This document shows positions 56,166 to 64,000 of a stretch of 64,000 nucleotides of DNA, piece by piece (position 1 is the first letter of the stretch; each line of letters begins with the position of its first letter). The notes under the pieces were generated by a model. It was given only the letters and a program-made list of their open reading frames with translations. It was not told where the DNA came from and did not search any database. Source of the DNA: Eucommia ulmoides (lineage: Eukaryota > Streptophyta > Magnoliopsida > Garryales > Eucommiaceae); the NCBI GenBank assembly GCA_016647705.1, contig CM028330.1, forward strand, positions 33,493,534 through 33,557,533. The letters run 5' to 3'. Made by a program: the position numbers and the translations under genes.

Positions 56166-56884
56166 AAAGGTACCCCTCAGATACTGCAAATCACATTTTA
56201 ATGATAAAAATACCTTTGTAATGTAATATTTTTTTTTAATTTTTTTTTTAATTTTAAATTTACTTTCTATTTTCTAACCCCTCTCTCTTGTTTTTTTATT
56301 TTTTATTTCTCTTGTTTTGTATTTATTTTTATTTTTTTTTATGTGGTATTTATAGAAAATAAAAAAATAATCAAATAAAAAACCTCAAAAATTAGAAAAT
56401 AATAATAAAAAACTAAATAATAAAAATAAAAACAAAAATAAAATAAAATTCTAATCTAAAATTTTAAATTAAAAAAAAAAAAAAAAAAGCAAAACACACA
56501 CACACAAAAAAATATTTTTTGTTTTAAAATTTAAAGTGTTTCTTTCTTCTTTTGTTTTTATTTTTATATTATGTTATTTATTTTCTAGTGTTTAACTTTT
56601 GTTTATTTTTCCTATAAATACCCTATGCACTAAATAAAAATAACCATAAAAGCAAAAATAAAATAAATGATAAATAATACATAACAAAAGTAAATAAAAA
56701 TAAAAAAAACACAAGAGAGTTGAGATAAAAAAAAATAAAAACAAATATACTGTAAATGTATTTTTGTTAATAAAATATGATGAGAGGTGTTTAAGATATT
56801 ATTGAAATAATATAAAATATTTTTGATAATTGTCAAAATAAGAGTATCTCGAGTTTAACCTCTAAATTTAAAAATAGAGATAGT
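56166..56884. other. Low-complexity AT-rich spacer
   Basis: Mostly runs of A and T with AAAATAAAAA-type units, and a short CA run near 56497. No gene. It borders the poly-T that ends LINE 2. Confidence 0.6.
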
Positions 56885-57059
56885 GTAATTTTTTTTATTT
56901 TTTTTTGTTTTTTTTGGTAAATCAGATATTGAAAGACATACAAAACTAAACAGAATAAACAAATCAAAAGTCTTGGCACATATCAAAGGCCCTTTTAGCG
57001 ATTTCTTGGAAGAGAATATCTTCCACATCCGTAGTTGTCGTCGCAAGAATTTTTGGGGA

Positions 57060-57362
57060 TCAATCTTCATTGGCACCTCTTCTAGCATGGATATCCTTAT
57101 AGAGATTAGTCTCACGAGGGGCGAATTGTAGAGTGTAATCATTCAGAAGAAGAAGCCTTTTATACTCTTCAATAAGCTCTCTGAATCTATGATTCTTGGG
57201 ACAAGGATTTTGGATTAGAGCGACTGCATCTGCCGAATCCATTTCCACTTGAACTCTTAGGTAGTCTCTACTAGCTACAATTTTGATTCCCATGGCCAAA
57301 CTTCTAAGTTCAGCTCTGAGCGCCGTACAATTATAATGTTGCCATAATATCCCATCTTCCAC
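57060..57362 (-). pseudogene. LINE 2 RNase H (RVT_3) domain
   Basis: Open minus-strand frame of 100 codons with TALRAELRSLAMGI (Glu), QVEMDSADAVALIQ (Asp) and RELIEEYKRLLL. This is the C-terminal RNase H of plant LINEs that degrades the RNA template. The first catalytic strand (usually with DGS) is not found in frame. A stop and shifts separate it from the zf-RVT part. It is not an independent host RNase H gene. Confidence 0.85.
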
Positions 57363-58264
57363 GCACCTAAATTGTCTCTACGAAGACCTCCATAACTGCC
57401 CTTTCCTAGGTCTCCTTTCGTGCTGCCATCTGTATTAAGTTTGAGAAACCTTGCAATAGGAGGAAACCAATGAGTACGTTTTTTTTTTTTTTAAAACATT
57501 AAGGAAGTTTGGTTCCAAGAAGGACTTCGAGATATCTCGAACATAATTTGCAATGCTCACAAGAGTGGAATTTGGAGAATTGGAAGTACCTTCGATGACC
57601 TCTCTATTGCTATCTTTCCAGACCTCTCAAATGGTAGCCACAAAAAAGAAAGAAGTTAGGGTTAAGGAAACTCCATTTAAGATTTAATTTAATCTACTCC
57701 CAAATGTCCACAGAAGATTAATTGTTCCTAAAACTAGAGCAACCAACTTGATACCAAACAAGAAGAACTTTGGGACAAGTTTTGATAGCATTCTCAATAT
57801 TTTCGTTAGCTTTATGGCATATCTTGAAAATACTGAAAACATTATTACCTCTAGATGCACGAAAGGAGTTAGTGACAAGTATTTTGTGAAAGGTAGTCCA
57901 AAAAAATTTCCAGGTTTTGGGAGATTTTAAGTCTCCAAATCCAGTTTCAATTGCTTGAAGACACACTGACCTCATTATTGGGGATTCCAAGATGACAAGC
58001 TGATGCAATAGAAAAGATATGAGAGTTTTCAAGCATTCATAGAGGTTTGTCAATTCTATCAAAGGAAGGGGTTACATACGAAGATAGTATATATTTTCAG
58101 TGTTAGTATCAATAAGGTGAAGAATAAGGGTAAAACGGTGATGTTTACAACTTTGAGGTCAAAGGAATTTTGGAGGTCTTGGCAACCTAAAGGTTTATCT
58201 TCACACTACTAGTCCATCCATAAATTAATAGACGTACCATTTCCCACTTTCCATTAATACCTTT
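57363..58264 (-). pseudogene. LINE 2 region between RT and RNase H, with zf-RVT-like motif
   Basis: The minus strand near 57830-57760 reads CHKANENIENAIKTC and PKVLLVWYQVGC, resembling the Cys/His zf-RVT segment that precedes RNase H in plant LINEs. Other frames in this stretch are broken. An overlapping 64-codon frame is not used. Confidence 0.7.
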
Positions 58265-58838
58265 CTAATGAATATTTTTAGAAGAGATAATACCCTTCCA
58301 AATGTGGGAATTGCCATTAGTTTTCTTCCAAAAGTTAGGATTATTTTCAAGAGCGTATTTATTACAAATCACCCTAGTCCACAGGCTTTGATTATCATTA
58401 GAAAGTTTCCACCCAAGTTTGGCCAAGAAAGTCTTATTAGTAGTTCTCGCATATCTAAGACCCAGACCCTCATCTTCCTTACCTAGACAAACTTTATCCC
58501 ACTTAACGAGATAATAATTTTTCACACTACCCCTATGTCCCCATAAGAAGTTGCGATTCACTTTGTCAATTTTATCGCAAAATCGCAGAAGAATAGGAAT
58601 AATTTGCATGTAATAATTTGGAATGGTGGAAATGACGGATTTGATGAGGGTAGATATTTTGGTAACCGAAAACATATTGATTTTCTATTTGGATAGACGG
58701 TTCTGAATTTTTTGGATAACATGATGCACGTGAAGATTATTAAGTCTAACATGGACAAGGGGAGATCGCAGATACAGACCAAGATCCTCTATCAACCCAA
58801 TGTTCGAACTTCTACTATTCTCTCTCGCTCTTTAATTT

Positions 58839-58856
58839 GGGGAGGGGGGGGGGGGG
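58839..58856. repeat. Poly-G tract 1
   Basis: GGGG, one A, then 13 G on the plus strand, within LINE 2 antisense. Confidence 0.95.
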
Positions 58857-59696
58857 ATACAAAGGGATAACGTAAAGTTTAAATTTAGAAAATTTAATTT
58901 TTTGGCCCGAAGCAGAAGAGAAATTATTTAGGATATTTAAAATATTAGCAACTTGATTATCATTATCTTTGGCAAATAAAATAAGGTCATTTGCAAAAAA
59001 GAGATGGAAAACGATAGGCCCACTTCTACCAGCCCTCGAACCTTTCTAGTTGCCTTTATTAATGCTATCACTAATCATGTGCAAGAGCCTTTCCATACAC
59101 AAAGTGAAAAGATATATGGATAAAGAATCCCCCTGTCTATGGCCCCTAGACGGTTTGATCTCTTCAAGAGGTTCCCCATTCCAAATGATAGATAAAGAAG
59201 AATTTGTGGCACTAGACATGATCGAATTAATCCAGAGATTAGGGACATTAAAATTAATTAAAGTATCTTTAAGGAAGTCCCAAATCACTCTATAACAAGC
59301 CTTCTCAATGTCAATTTTAATGATGATTCTTCCCCCTTCTTTCTTATATTTTCTAAGGGAATGAATAACTTCCTGGGTGATAATAAAATTATCGGTAGTC
59401 ATGTGTCCCGACATAAAGCTACTTTGAAACGGGCCAACAAGATTCTTTGAAAAAGGTTTAAGTCTAGCAACAAGCAATTTGGTGAAAATTTTATAGGAGA
59501 TGTTGCAGAAATTTATGGGTCTAAATCGATTGATACTTTTAGGAGTATCAACTTTGGGAATAAGAGCAATTAGAGTTGTATTAAATATGGTCAGCATGTC
59601 CAAATTCTCAAAGCACTTTCTAACAAATTCACACACATTCAACCCTAAAATACCCGATTTTTTTTTTAAAGGATTGGTAACCGCTTGTACCCGCCT

Positions 59697-59727
59697 GGGG
59701 GGGGGGGGGGGGGGGGGGGAGGGGGGG
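59697..59727. repeat. Poly-G tract 2
   Basis: 23 G, one A and 7 G on the plus strand, within the LINE 2 RT just upstream of its largest open block. Such a run could form G-quadruplex structure and is also prone to sequencing error in length. Confidence 0.95.
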
Positions 59728-60301
59728 CTTTAAATCTTTCATACTTTTTAAAGTTTCTCAAATTTCAGAAGTCGAAAGTATTAGACAGTGGGTGGGATGA
59801 ATGTTCTCGTCAATATTGGGGCATTGCAGGTTTGAAAGGGTAGAAGAGACATGTTCATTGCCACCCAAGAAAAGATTAAGAAAAAACTCTCTAACCAATA
59901 TTTTATGATCATCTTTGTTACTAATCCACATGTTATCTTTTTTAAGCATAGAGATTTTATTTTTCTTTCTTCTATGAAAGGCCATATAATGAAAAAATTT
60001 ATTATTCTTATTGCCAAGTTGGAGCCACTGTATTCTGGATTGTTGATAGTGGTGAATCTCCTCCTTGACAAGATCTCTGTAATCCTTTTGAAGGTTTTGT
60101 TCAAGGCACTTGAGATTGTGAGAAAAATTCTTATTTTGCGCCTTTTGGACCCCCTTAATTCTGGGCCAAAGATGACGCTTAGTTTTGAAAATATTACCAA
60201 GGTATTAAAATTTCACTCCATGAGCATAATAGTGAAATTATTGAGTTTTAGATTTAGTGAGGAATCTTCATCAACTCAGTTATTAGTGATTAATTCTTTT
60301 A

Positions 60302-60780
60302 GGTTACATTTGGATAAGAGATTTCACAAATCTTTTTCTTGGATAATTATTTTAGGCGAAAAATTTGATCGTGTAATTTTATAATTTCCTTATTTAGATA
60401 ACTACTATCACCATTATGGGGGTCGGTGGTAGGGGTGGTTGGCGACAGCGGTGGTCAGCGGCGACCATCGGTGGTGGCCAGCGGATGGAGGTGGTTGGCG
60501 ATGGTCGGCGGTGGCGGTTGTCGAGGGCTAATGGCGGTGGTCGGCGGCAGCCGACGGCGGTGGTCGGTTTTTGGATTTCAAATCCCTTCTTGGAGGGATT
60601 TGTAATTAACACCTAGTTTGAAAAGATTTTTAAATTCTTCATTGAGCACTATTTTTTAATTGAAAGAATTTTATAAATCATTTCTTATAAATACCTAAAT
60701 AAGATATTTGTCAAAAAAGATTCTGAAATTTCTTACCTAAATCAAAATTCCTCCCTCATATCTTTTATCCAAACACAATC
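60302..60780. mobile_element. Tourist/Harbinger-like MITE with GC-rich core (479 bp)
   Basis: Ends GGTTACATTTGGATAAGAGA and, reversed, GATTGTGTTTGGATAAAAGA (about 15 of 20 alike). TTA flanks both sides (60299-60301 and 60781-60783), the target duplication size of PIF/Harbinger elements. The core (60416-60566) is a GC-rich minisatellite in strong contrast to the AT-rich arms. No transposase. It ends 350 bp upstream of the Nudix start codon. Confidence 0.65.
60416..60566. repeat. GC-rich GGTGGTCGGCGG minisatellite
   Basis: Irregular units of GGTGGTCGGCGG, GGTGGTTGGCGA and GGTGGTGGCCAG over about 150 bases. Frames of 66-72 codons on both strands reflect the repeat and are not genes. Confidence 0.85.
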
Positions 60781-60783
60781 TTA

Positions 60784-61130
60784 AACTTTCATGAGTAGTC
60801 ACATAGCTTCGAATAAAAAGCCGAGAAGAAACCAAAATAGTTAATGAGAATAGCGTAGATTATTATATGTTAAAACTTGATAAACTTTTTGTTTATTTAT
60901 TATTATTATTATTTATTATTTATTTATTTTGGTGATTTGAAAAGAAGAATAATTCCTAATTAATTCTACATTGCCCAAAAATTAGTTTGTTTGCTGACAT
61001 TGGTGGCCGGCGGATCGGCGTTACCCCCATCAAGAAACAAAGTCTACTGGGAGAAGAACGACGAGCTTTTCATTTGGTTGTTCAATCTGTTCCGGGCCTT
61101 CCGGCTTCCAGTAAGTAACATCAAGCAACT
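60784..61130 (+). promoter_or_regulatory. Upstream region and probable 5' UTR of the Nudix gene
   Basis: An AT-rich stretch (TTATT repeats, about 60895-60930) is followed by more balanced sequence from about 60990 to the ATG at 61131. I see no definite TATA box. The transcription start is unknown, and a GTAAGT at 61111-61116 just upstream might be a splice donor in the 5' UTR. Confidence 0.4.
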
Positions 61131-62386
61131 ATGATCGGACTTGAGCAGGTGAAAGAAGAAGAGTATTTCGATGTCCTCACAAAAACTGGTCAGAAAACTG
61201 GCATTTCCAAACGCAGGTGAGAGTTCTTCTCCCTTCATTTGCTTTTTCAGAAGAAGGATAAGATAATAGATACATTTTTTTTTCTGTATCTAAATCTTAT
61301 CAGAACAAACTGAGATCAAATGATTACAACTAACACAAAAACATACAGGTAGCGTTTGGATGGATGAATTTTGAATGAACACATTTAGGATTGAAATATT
61401 GTAACTTAAGTTTAGAATCAAGAGATAGATATCGATAAACTAAAAGTATACATTTAGGAGTTCAAATGGTAGGATTTACTACTATTTACTTCGATGAAAA
61501 ATATTGTTTTTGCAATGAAAATACTTAAATTTCTTGATTTCAAATCCATCTATCTAAATGGAGCCATAAGATATTTGAAAATAACATATTAAGGCACTTA
61601 AACAAAGCTGAACATTTTTCCAACGAAACCAGTCTTGATCATCCAACTTTGTTGGGTTGGAATATCTAGGCGATCCTTCTGAGAATCATTCTTCAGGCCA
61701 CATTGAAGATGGTTCTTTGCAAAGCTTCCACATCCCTACTCTTCCACCATAACATTAAAAACTTCTTCTCTCTCCATATAATGTAAATGACTGCAGCTAG
61801 GTTGATTTTGCATATATACACATTCAAACTGAAAATTATCACGAGTCTCCGTATAAGCATTGCAAACAACACAAAGAGGAGAGTTTAGGGATGTAAAACA
61901 AGCTAGCCTGTCCTGTATCGGCAATATATTCTGAATTACAAACTAACTCAGAAACTAATCCACTTTGAGCTATATATCTTCCGTATAAAATAGTGACTTC
62001 TTCTAATTCAATACCCCTCAAGTCTAAAGAATAGGAGAATGATACTAAATCGGCCTAGGAAAATAATGCTGAGCCACATTTGGGAAGTGCTCCTTCCAAT
62101 GTTGTGACTGCACTTTGATCAGATAGATATGCACCCTCTGTGAATTAGTGATTTATTTACTTCACTTTAATATTCATTTGCATTAAATATCTTGATACCC
62201 ATACAGGGTAGATGTTCATAGAGATGGCGATTACCATCGATCTGTTTATATAGTGATTTTTGTTGAGAGAACACAAGAAGTACTACTCCAACGGCGTGCT
62301 GATTGCAAGGATTCATGGCCTGGGTTATGGGATATGTCTAGTGCAGGCCATATATCTGCTGGGGATTCATCTCTTATCTCCGCCAG
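61131..62386 (+). CDS. NUDT3-like: Nudix hydrolase 3-like gene, exons 1-2 (rest beyond window)
   Basis: Exon 1 is 61131-61216 (ATG at 61131, donor CAG/GTGAG). Exon 2 is 62207-62386 (acceptor ATACAG, donor CAG/GTAAC). Joined in phase they encode about 89 residues with EEYFDVLTKTGQKTGISK, VDVHRDGDYHRSVYIVIF, VLLQRRADCKDSWPGLWD and SSAGHISAGDSSLISAR. This matches the N-terminus of plant Nudix hydrolase 3 (Arabidopsis NUDT3, whose family fuses Nudix to a dipeptidyl-peptidase III-like part, about 770 residues). The exon ends exactly before the REL-EELG half of the Nudix box, which must be in exon 3; I find no exon 3 before 64000. Nudix enzymes cleave nucleoside-diphosphate-linked substrates; the specific substrate cannot be read here. 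No stop or frameshift is visible. Intron 1 (990 bp) and intron 2 are full of transposons. Confidence 0.88.
61348..61565. mobile_element. Small MITE-like element in Nudix intron 1 (218 bp)
   Basis: Left end GGTAGCGTTTGGATGGATG and reversed right end GGCTCCATTTAGATAGATG are imperfect inverted repeats continuing about 28 bases (about 19 alike). The target duplication is unclear. No coding capacity. It lies 131 bp after the exon 1 donor. Confidence 0.6.
61610..62110 (-). pseudogene. LINE fragment (zf-RVT region) in Nudix intron 1
   Basis: The minus strand at about 61920-61740 reads IQDRLACF, then LCVVCNAYTETRDNFQFEC and, one frame on, AAVIYIIWREKKFL. This is the Cys-rich zf-RVT module and following helix of plant LINE ORF2. 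No RT part is present, so it is a scrap inserted in the intron against the gene's direction. Confidence 0.72.
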
Positions 62387-62539
62387 GTAACTTAATGCGG
62401 TAGCACAAGGGAGACTTGTTTGAAATCGATTTCACAGTGATTCATATGCCTTTGGAGAAGTTTCTTTTGTGTAGGTTTACCTAAATCTTAGTTTCCACTC
62501 TATGTTTACTTTCCACTACGTAAACAATCAGATTGTTTA

Positions 62540-62862
62540 TGTTCGGAGATTCCAACTTAAAATTATATGGTGTCAAGTAGAGTAATTTCTTTCATATATA
62601 GCCTACTTTGGGAAGCTCACAGATTCAATGTGGGATTCTAACACCCACCTTCACGTGCAACCCCGCCTTGCACGTGATGCAATCAAACAAGTAGAAGAGA
62701 AAAGACAAACATTCGGGGACAAACAAACGATGCTTTTCAAACCTAGTTCTAACACCATGTTAGGAGGTTCCAACTTAAAATCATATTGTGTCAAGTGTAG
62801 TAACTCCATTCATATGTAGACTACATTGGGAAGCCTCAAAGATTCGATGTGGGATTCTAATA
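62540..62862 (-). mobile_element. TRIM-like element in Nudix intron 2 (323 bp)
   Basis: Direct repeats 62540-62643 and 62758-62862 start TGTTMGGAGRTTCCAACTTA (M and R being observed alternatives) and end GGGATTCTAACA or GGGATTCTAATA. GTTTA flanks both ends (62535-62539 and 62863-62867). In minus orientation the right repeat is followed by TGGTGTTAGAAC, 9 of 12 bases like the initiator-Met primer site, and the left one is preceded by GAAGGTGGG as a purine tract. The 114-bp interior is non-coding. This matches a terminal-repeat retrotransposon in miniature. Confidence 0.85.
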
Positions 62863-62867
62863 GTTTA

Positions 62868-64000
62868 AGTAATCAATAAATTTTTGATTGAGAAGAAAGA
62901 GGTTTGCAAATCGAAATATATGAATTGTAATTGGAAACTTAGAACAACTTGAATATGGGAGAAAGATTGATTAAGCAATTGGTTGATTGAACCAATAAAT
63001 AGAGCAAAGTTTCTTGTGATTGCTGGCACTCACATGGTTGGGGCCGGGTTTGAGTAAACAAAATAGAGAGCAAAATGGATAAGATGTCAATCACATGGTT
63101 TGGTTGCAAAGTCCTTCATCAATGGGATGGGAGACAAAAAACATTCCTCGTATTGCTTGGCCAAGTTGAATACAATGATAATAACACCTATATGGAACTT
63201 CTGGTGAAGTGATAAATGTTGGCAAAGGAAGCTGTACAGAATCTTTATCTTGGGTACAATTTCGAATACGGATGATATGATTGATATTAGCCTTGTTTGT
63301 ATGCTAACACTCACCCTCAAGATGGCCATGGAGTTTTCCATCTTGGTCCTCGTGGAGGCTAGTAAACCCTGGTAAACACATATTTCAGAGAGTTCATCTT
63401 CTTGCATAATGTGTAGGGATGTATGTATCTCTATTTACCTAATTACCTTAAAGCAAAAACGGTGTGTATGAGTTTGTTGAGTAAGCCAATGTCACCAAAT
63501 GCATTGGATTTTTTACATGCAACATAATTTGATGAGTTGAAAATGTGATTCATTAAATGATCAGCAAGACAAACTTGCTATTATAAACTATAAAAGAGCA
63601 TTGTAGTACAAAAAGCCGAGGTAAATCAATACTTGATGAAAAACTTTTTTATGAATATGGTTTGAGTGAATGACATTTTGCATAATTATACATGGAAGAA
63701 AAATCTAATTTTCTACCTTTTTTAAGGACTAGGATTTCTTTTGGAGTAGTAAAGAAAAGAACAGATTAATTAAGTGGAAGATTAAACTGTTGACTAATCT
63801 ACCAGCTTTGATAACGTGTAGAGTTTTATTGAAAGCAAGAAACATGAAAATTTACATTGCTCAACACCTTGGCCATAATGGCCTACATCTGTATTGAGAA
63901 AGGATATACTTTGTATTCCTCAACTTAATTGAAAACAATGATAACCTCATTTATAGAACTTATACGCTAATGTGATATATTGGCATACTAGTCGTTGTTG
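62868..64000 (-). mobile_element. Second TRIM-like or LTR element candidate in Nudix intron 2
   Basis: A TGTAGAGTTTTATTG start at 63817 follows GCTTTGATAACG, 9 of 12 bases like the initiator-Met primer complement. Sequence after it (near 63915-63985, AACAATGATAACCTC then TATAGAACTT) resembles 63165-63230 (TACAATGATAATAACACC then TATGGAACTT), consistent with two LTRs around a ~400-bp non-coding interior. Ends are uncertain and the right copy leaves the window. No Nudix exon was recognised here. Confidence 0.35.

Larger units (their letters stand above)
58265..60230 (-). pseudogene. LINE 2 reverse transcriptase
   Basis: The pre-RT linker reads QWLQLGNKNNKFFHYMAFHR (about 60040-59985). The frame 59642-59046 has TTLIALIPKVDTPKSINRFR, IIIKIDIEKACYRVIW (first Asp) and GHRQGDSLSIYLF. 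Downstream, near 58995, the catalytic box reads LFFANDLILFA where FADD is expected (GAT to AAT). The C-terminal RT part (58675-58265) has LIKSVISTIPNYYM and NRNFLWG. Two poly-G/poly-C tracts (58841-58856 and 59697-59727) have expanded inside it. Confidence 0.88.
56885..60235 (-). mobile_element. LINE (non-LTR retrotransposon) 2, 5'-truncated
   Basis: Minus-strand order: pre-RT linker, RT, RT C-terminal region, zf-RVT-like region, RNase H domain, then a T-rich tract on the plus strand (56889-56926) that reads as the poly-A tail. This is the plant L1-type layout with RNase H. The endonuclease part is missing. The bases near the two ends (ATAGTGTAATTT and ATAGTGAAATTATT) are loosely alike and might be an eroded target duplication. 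Confidence 0.85.

Noticed and set aside
57060-57362. Stand-alone host RNase H gene
   Set aside because: It follows LINE RT and zf-RVT sequence in the same direction and ends at a poly-A-like tract, so it is the LINE's C-terminal domain.
60394-60616. Arg/Pro/Gly-rich frames on both strands
   Set aside because: Translations of a GC-rich minisatellite inside a MITE; no start context or domain.

Overview
The window is about 64 kb of nuclear DNA from a flowering plant, probably a eudicot with a large, repeat-rich genome. The base composition is AT-rich. Almost everything is nested retrotransposon sequence: Ty3/gypsy elements of at least three kinds, a Ty1/copia element with 2.3-kb LTRs, two LINEs, solo LTRs, MITE-like elements and TRIM-like elements. 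I recognise only one host gene, at the right edge: the first two exons of a Nudix hydrolase 3-like gene.

Layout. 1-5780 (minus): a Ty3/gypsy element (A) with a 1.56-kb LTR, an initiator-Met-tRNA primer site and a gag-pol frame that stays open to the left edge. It lies inside the reverse transcriptase of a LINE (5781 to about 8795, minus). About 8796-15360 (plus): a decayed copia element lacking its 5' end but keeping gag, protease, integrase, RT and RNase H relics and a 2280-bp 3' LTR. 15361-19515: an inverted Ogre-like LTR fragment holding a solo LTR of the copia family (17129-19453, target duplication CTCTT). 19516-32000 (minus): a Tat-lineage gypsy element (B) with 0.54-kb LTRs. B also carries antisense extra ORFs (20189-23532), a ~150-bp tandem array and a 1715-bp LTR-like insertion (26445-28159, target duplication GTTAG).

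32001-54370 (plus): an Ogre-like gypsy element (C). It has a partial 5' LTR, a tRNA-Arg-type primer site, decayed protease to integrase, and a very long 3' untranslated region with several unrelated tandem arrays. C is interrupted by a non-autonomous gypsy-type element (D, 38550-43533) and a copia-family solo LTR (44288-46590). Its second LTR (49995 to about 54170) holds another solo LTR (53042-54116, target duplication AACAT) and is followed by a second primer site and leader, so C looks like a recombined LTR-internal-LTR-internal array. 54371-54849: fourth copia-family LTR copy. 54850-56880: AT-rich sequence with a weak MITE candidate. 56885 to about 60235 (minus): a second LINE with two poly-G tracts. 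60302-60780: a Tourist-like MITE with a GC-rich core, 350 bp upstream of the host gene.

Host gene: exon 1 at 61131-61216 and exon 2 at 62207-62386 (plus). Intron 1 holds a MITE and a LINE scrap. Intron 2 holds a 323-bp TRIM-like element with 104/105-bp LTRs and target duplication GTTTA, then a second TRIM-like candidate. The gene runs off the window.

The least ordinary content is the pair of antisense ORFs of element B (one an uninterrupted coiled-coil frame), clusters of palindromic TTGAC-containing motifs and hairpin arrays kept in copies of one copia LTR family, the array-rich 3' UTR and concatemer structure of element C, and the TE-loaded Nudix gene. All boundaries, identities and family names come from reading by eye, with no database search.
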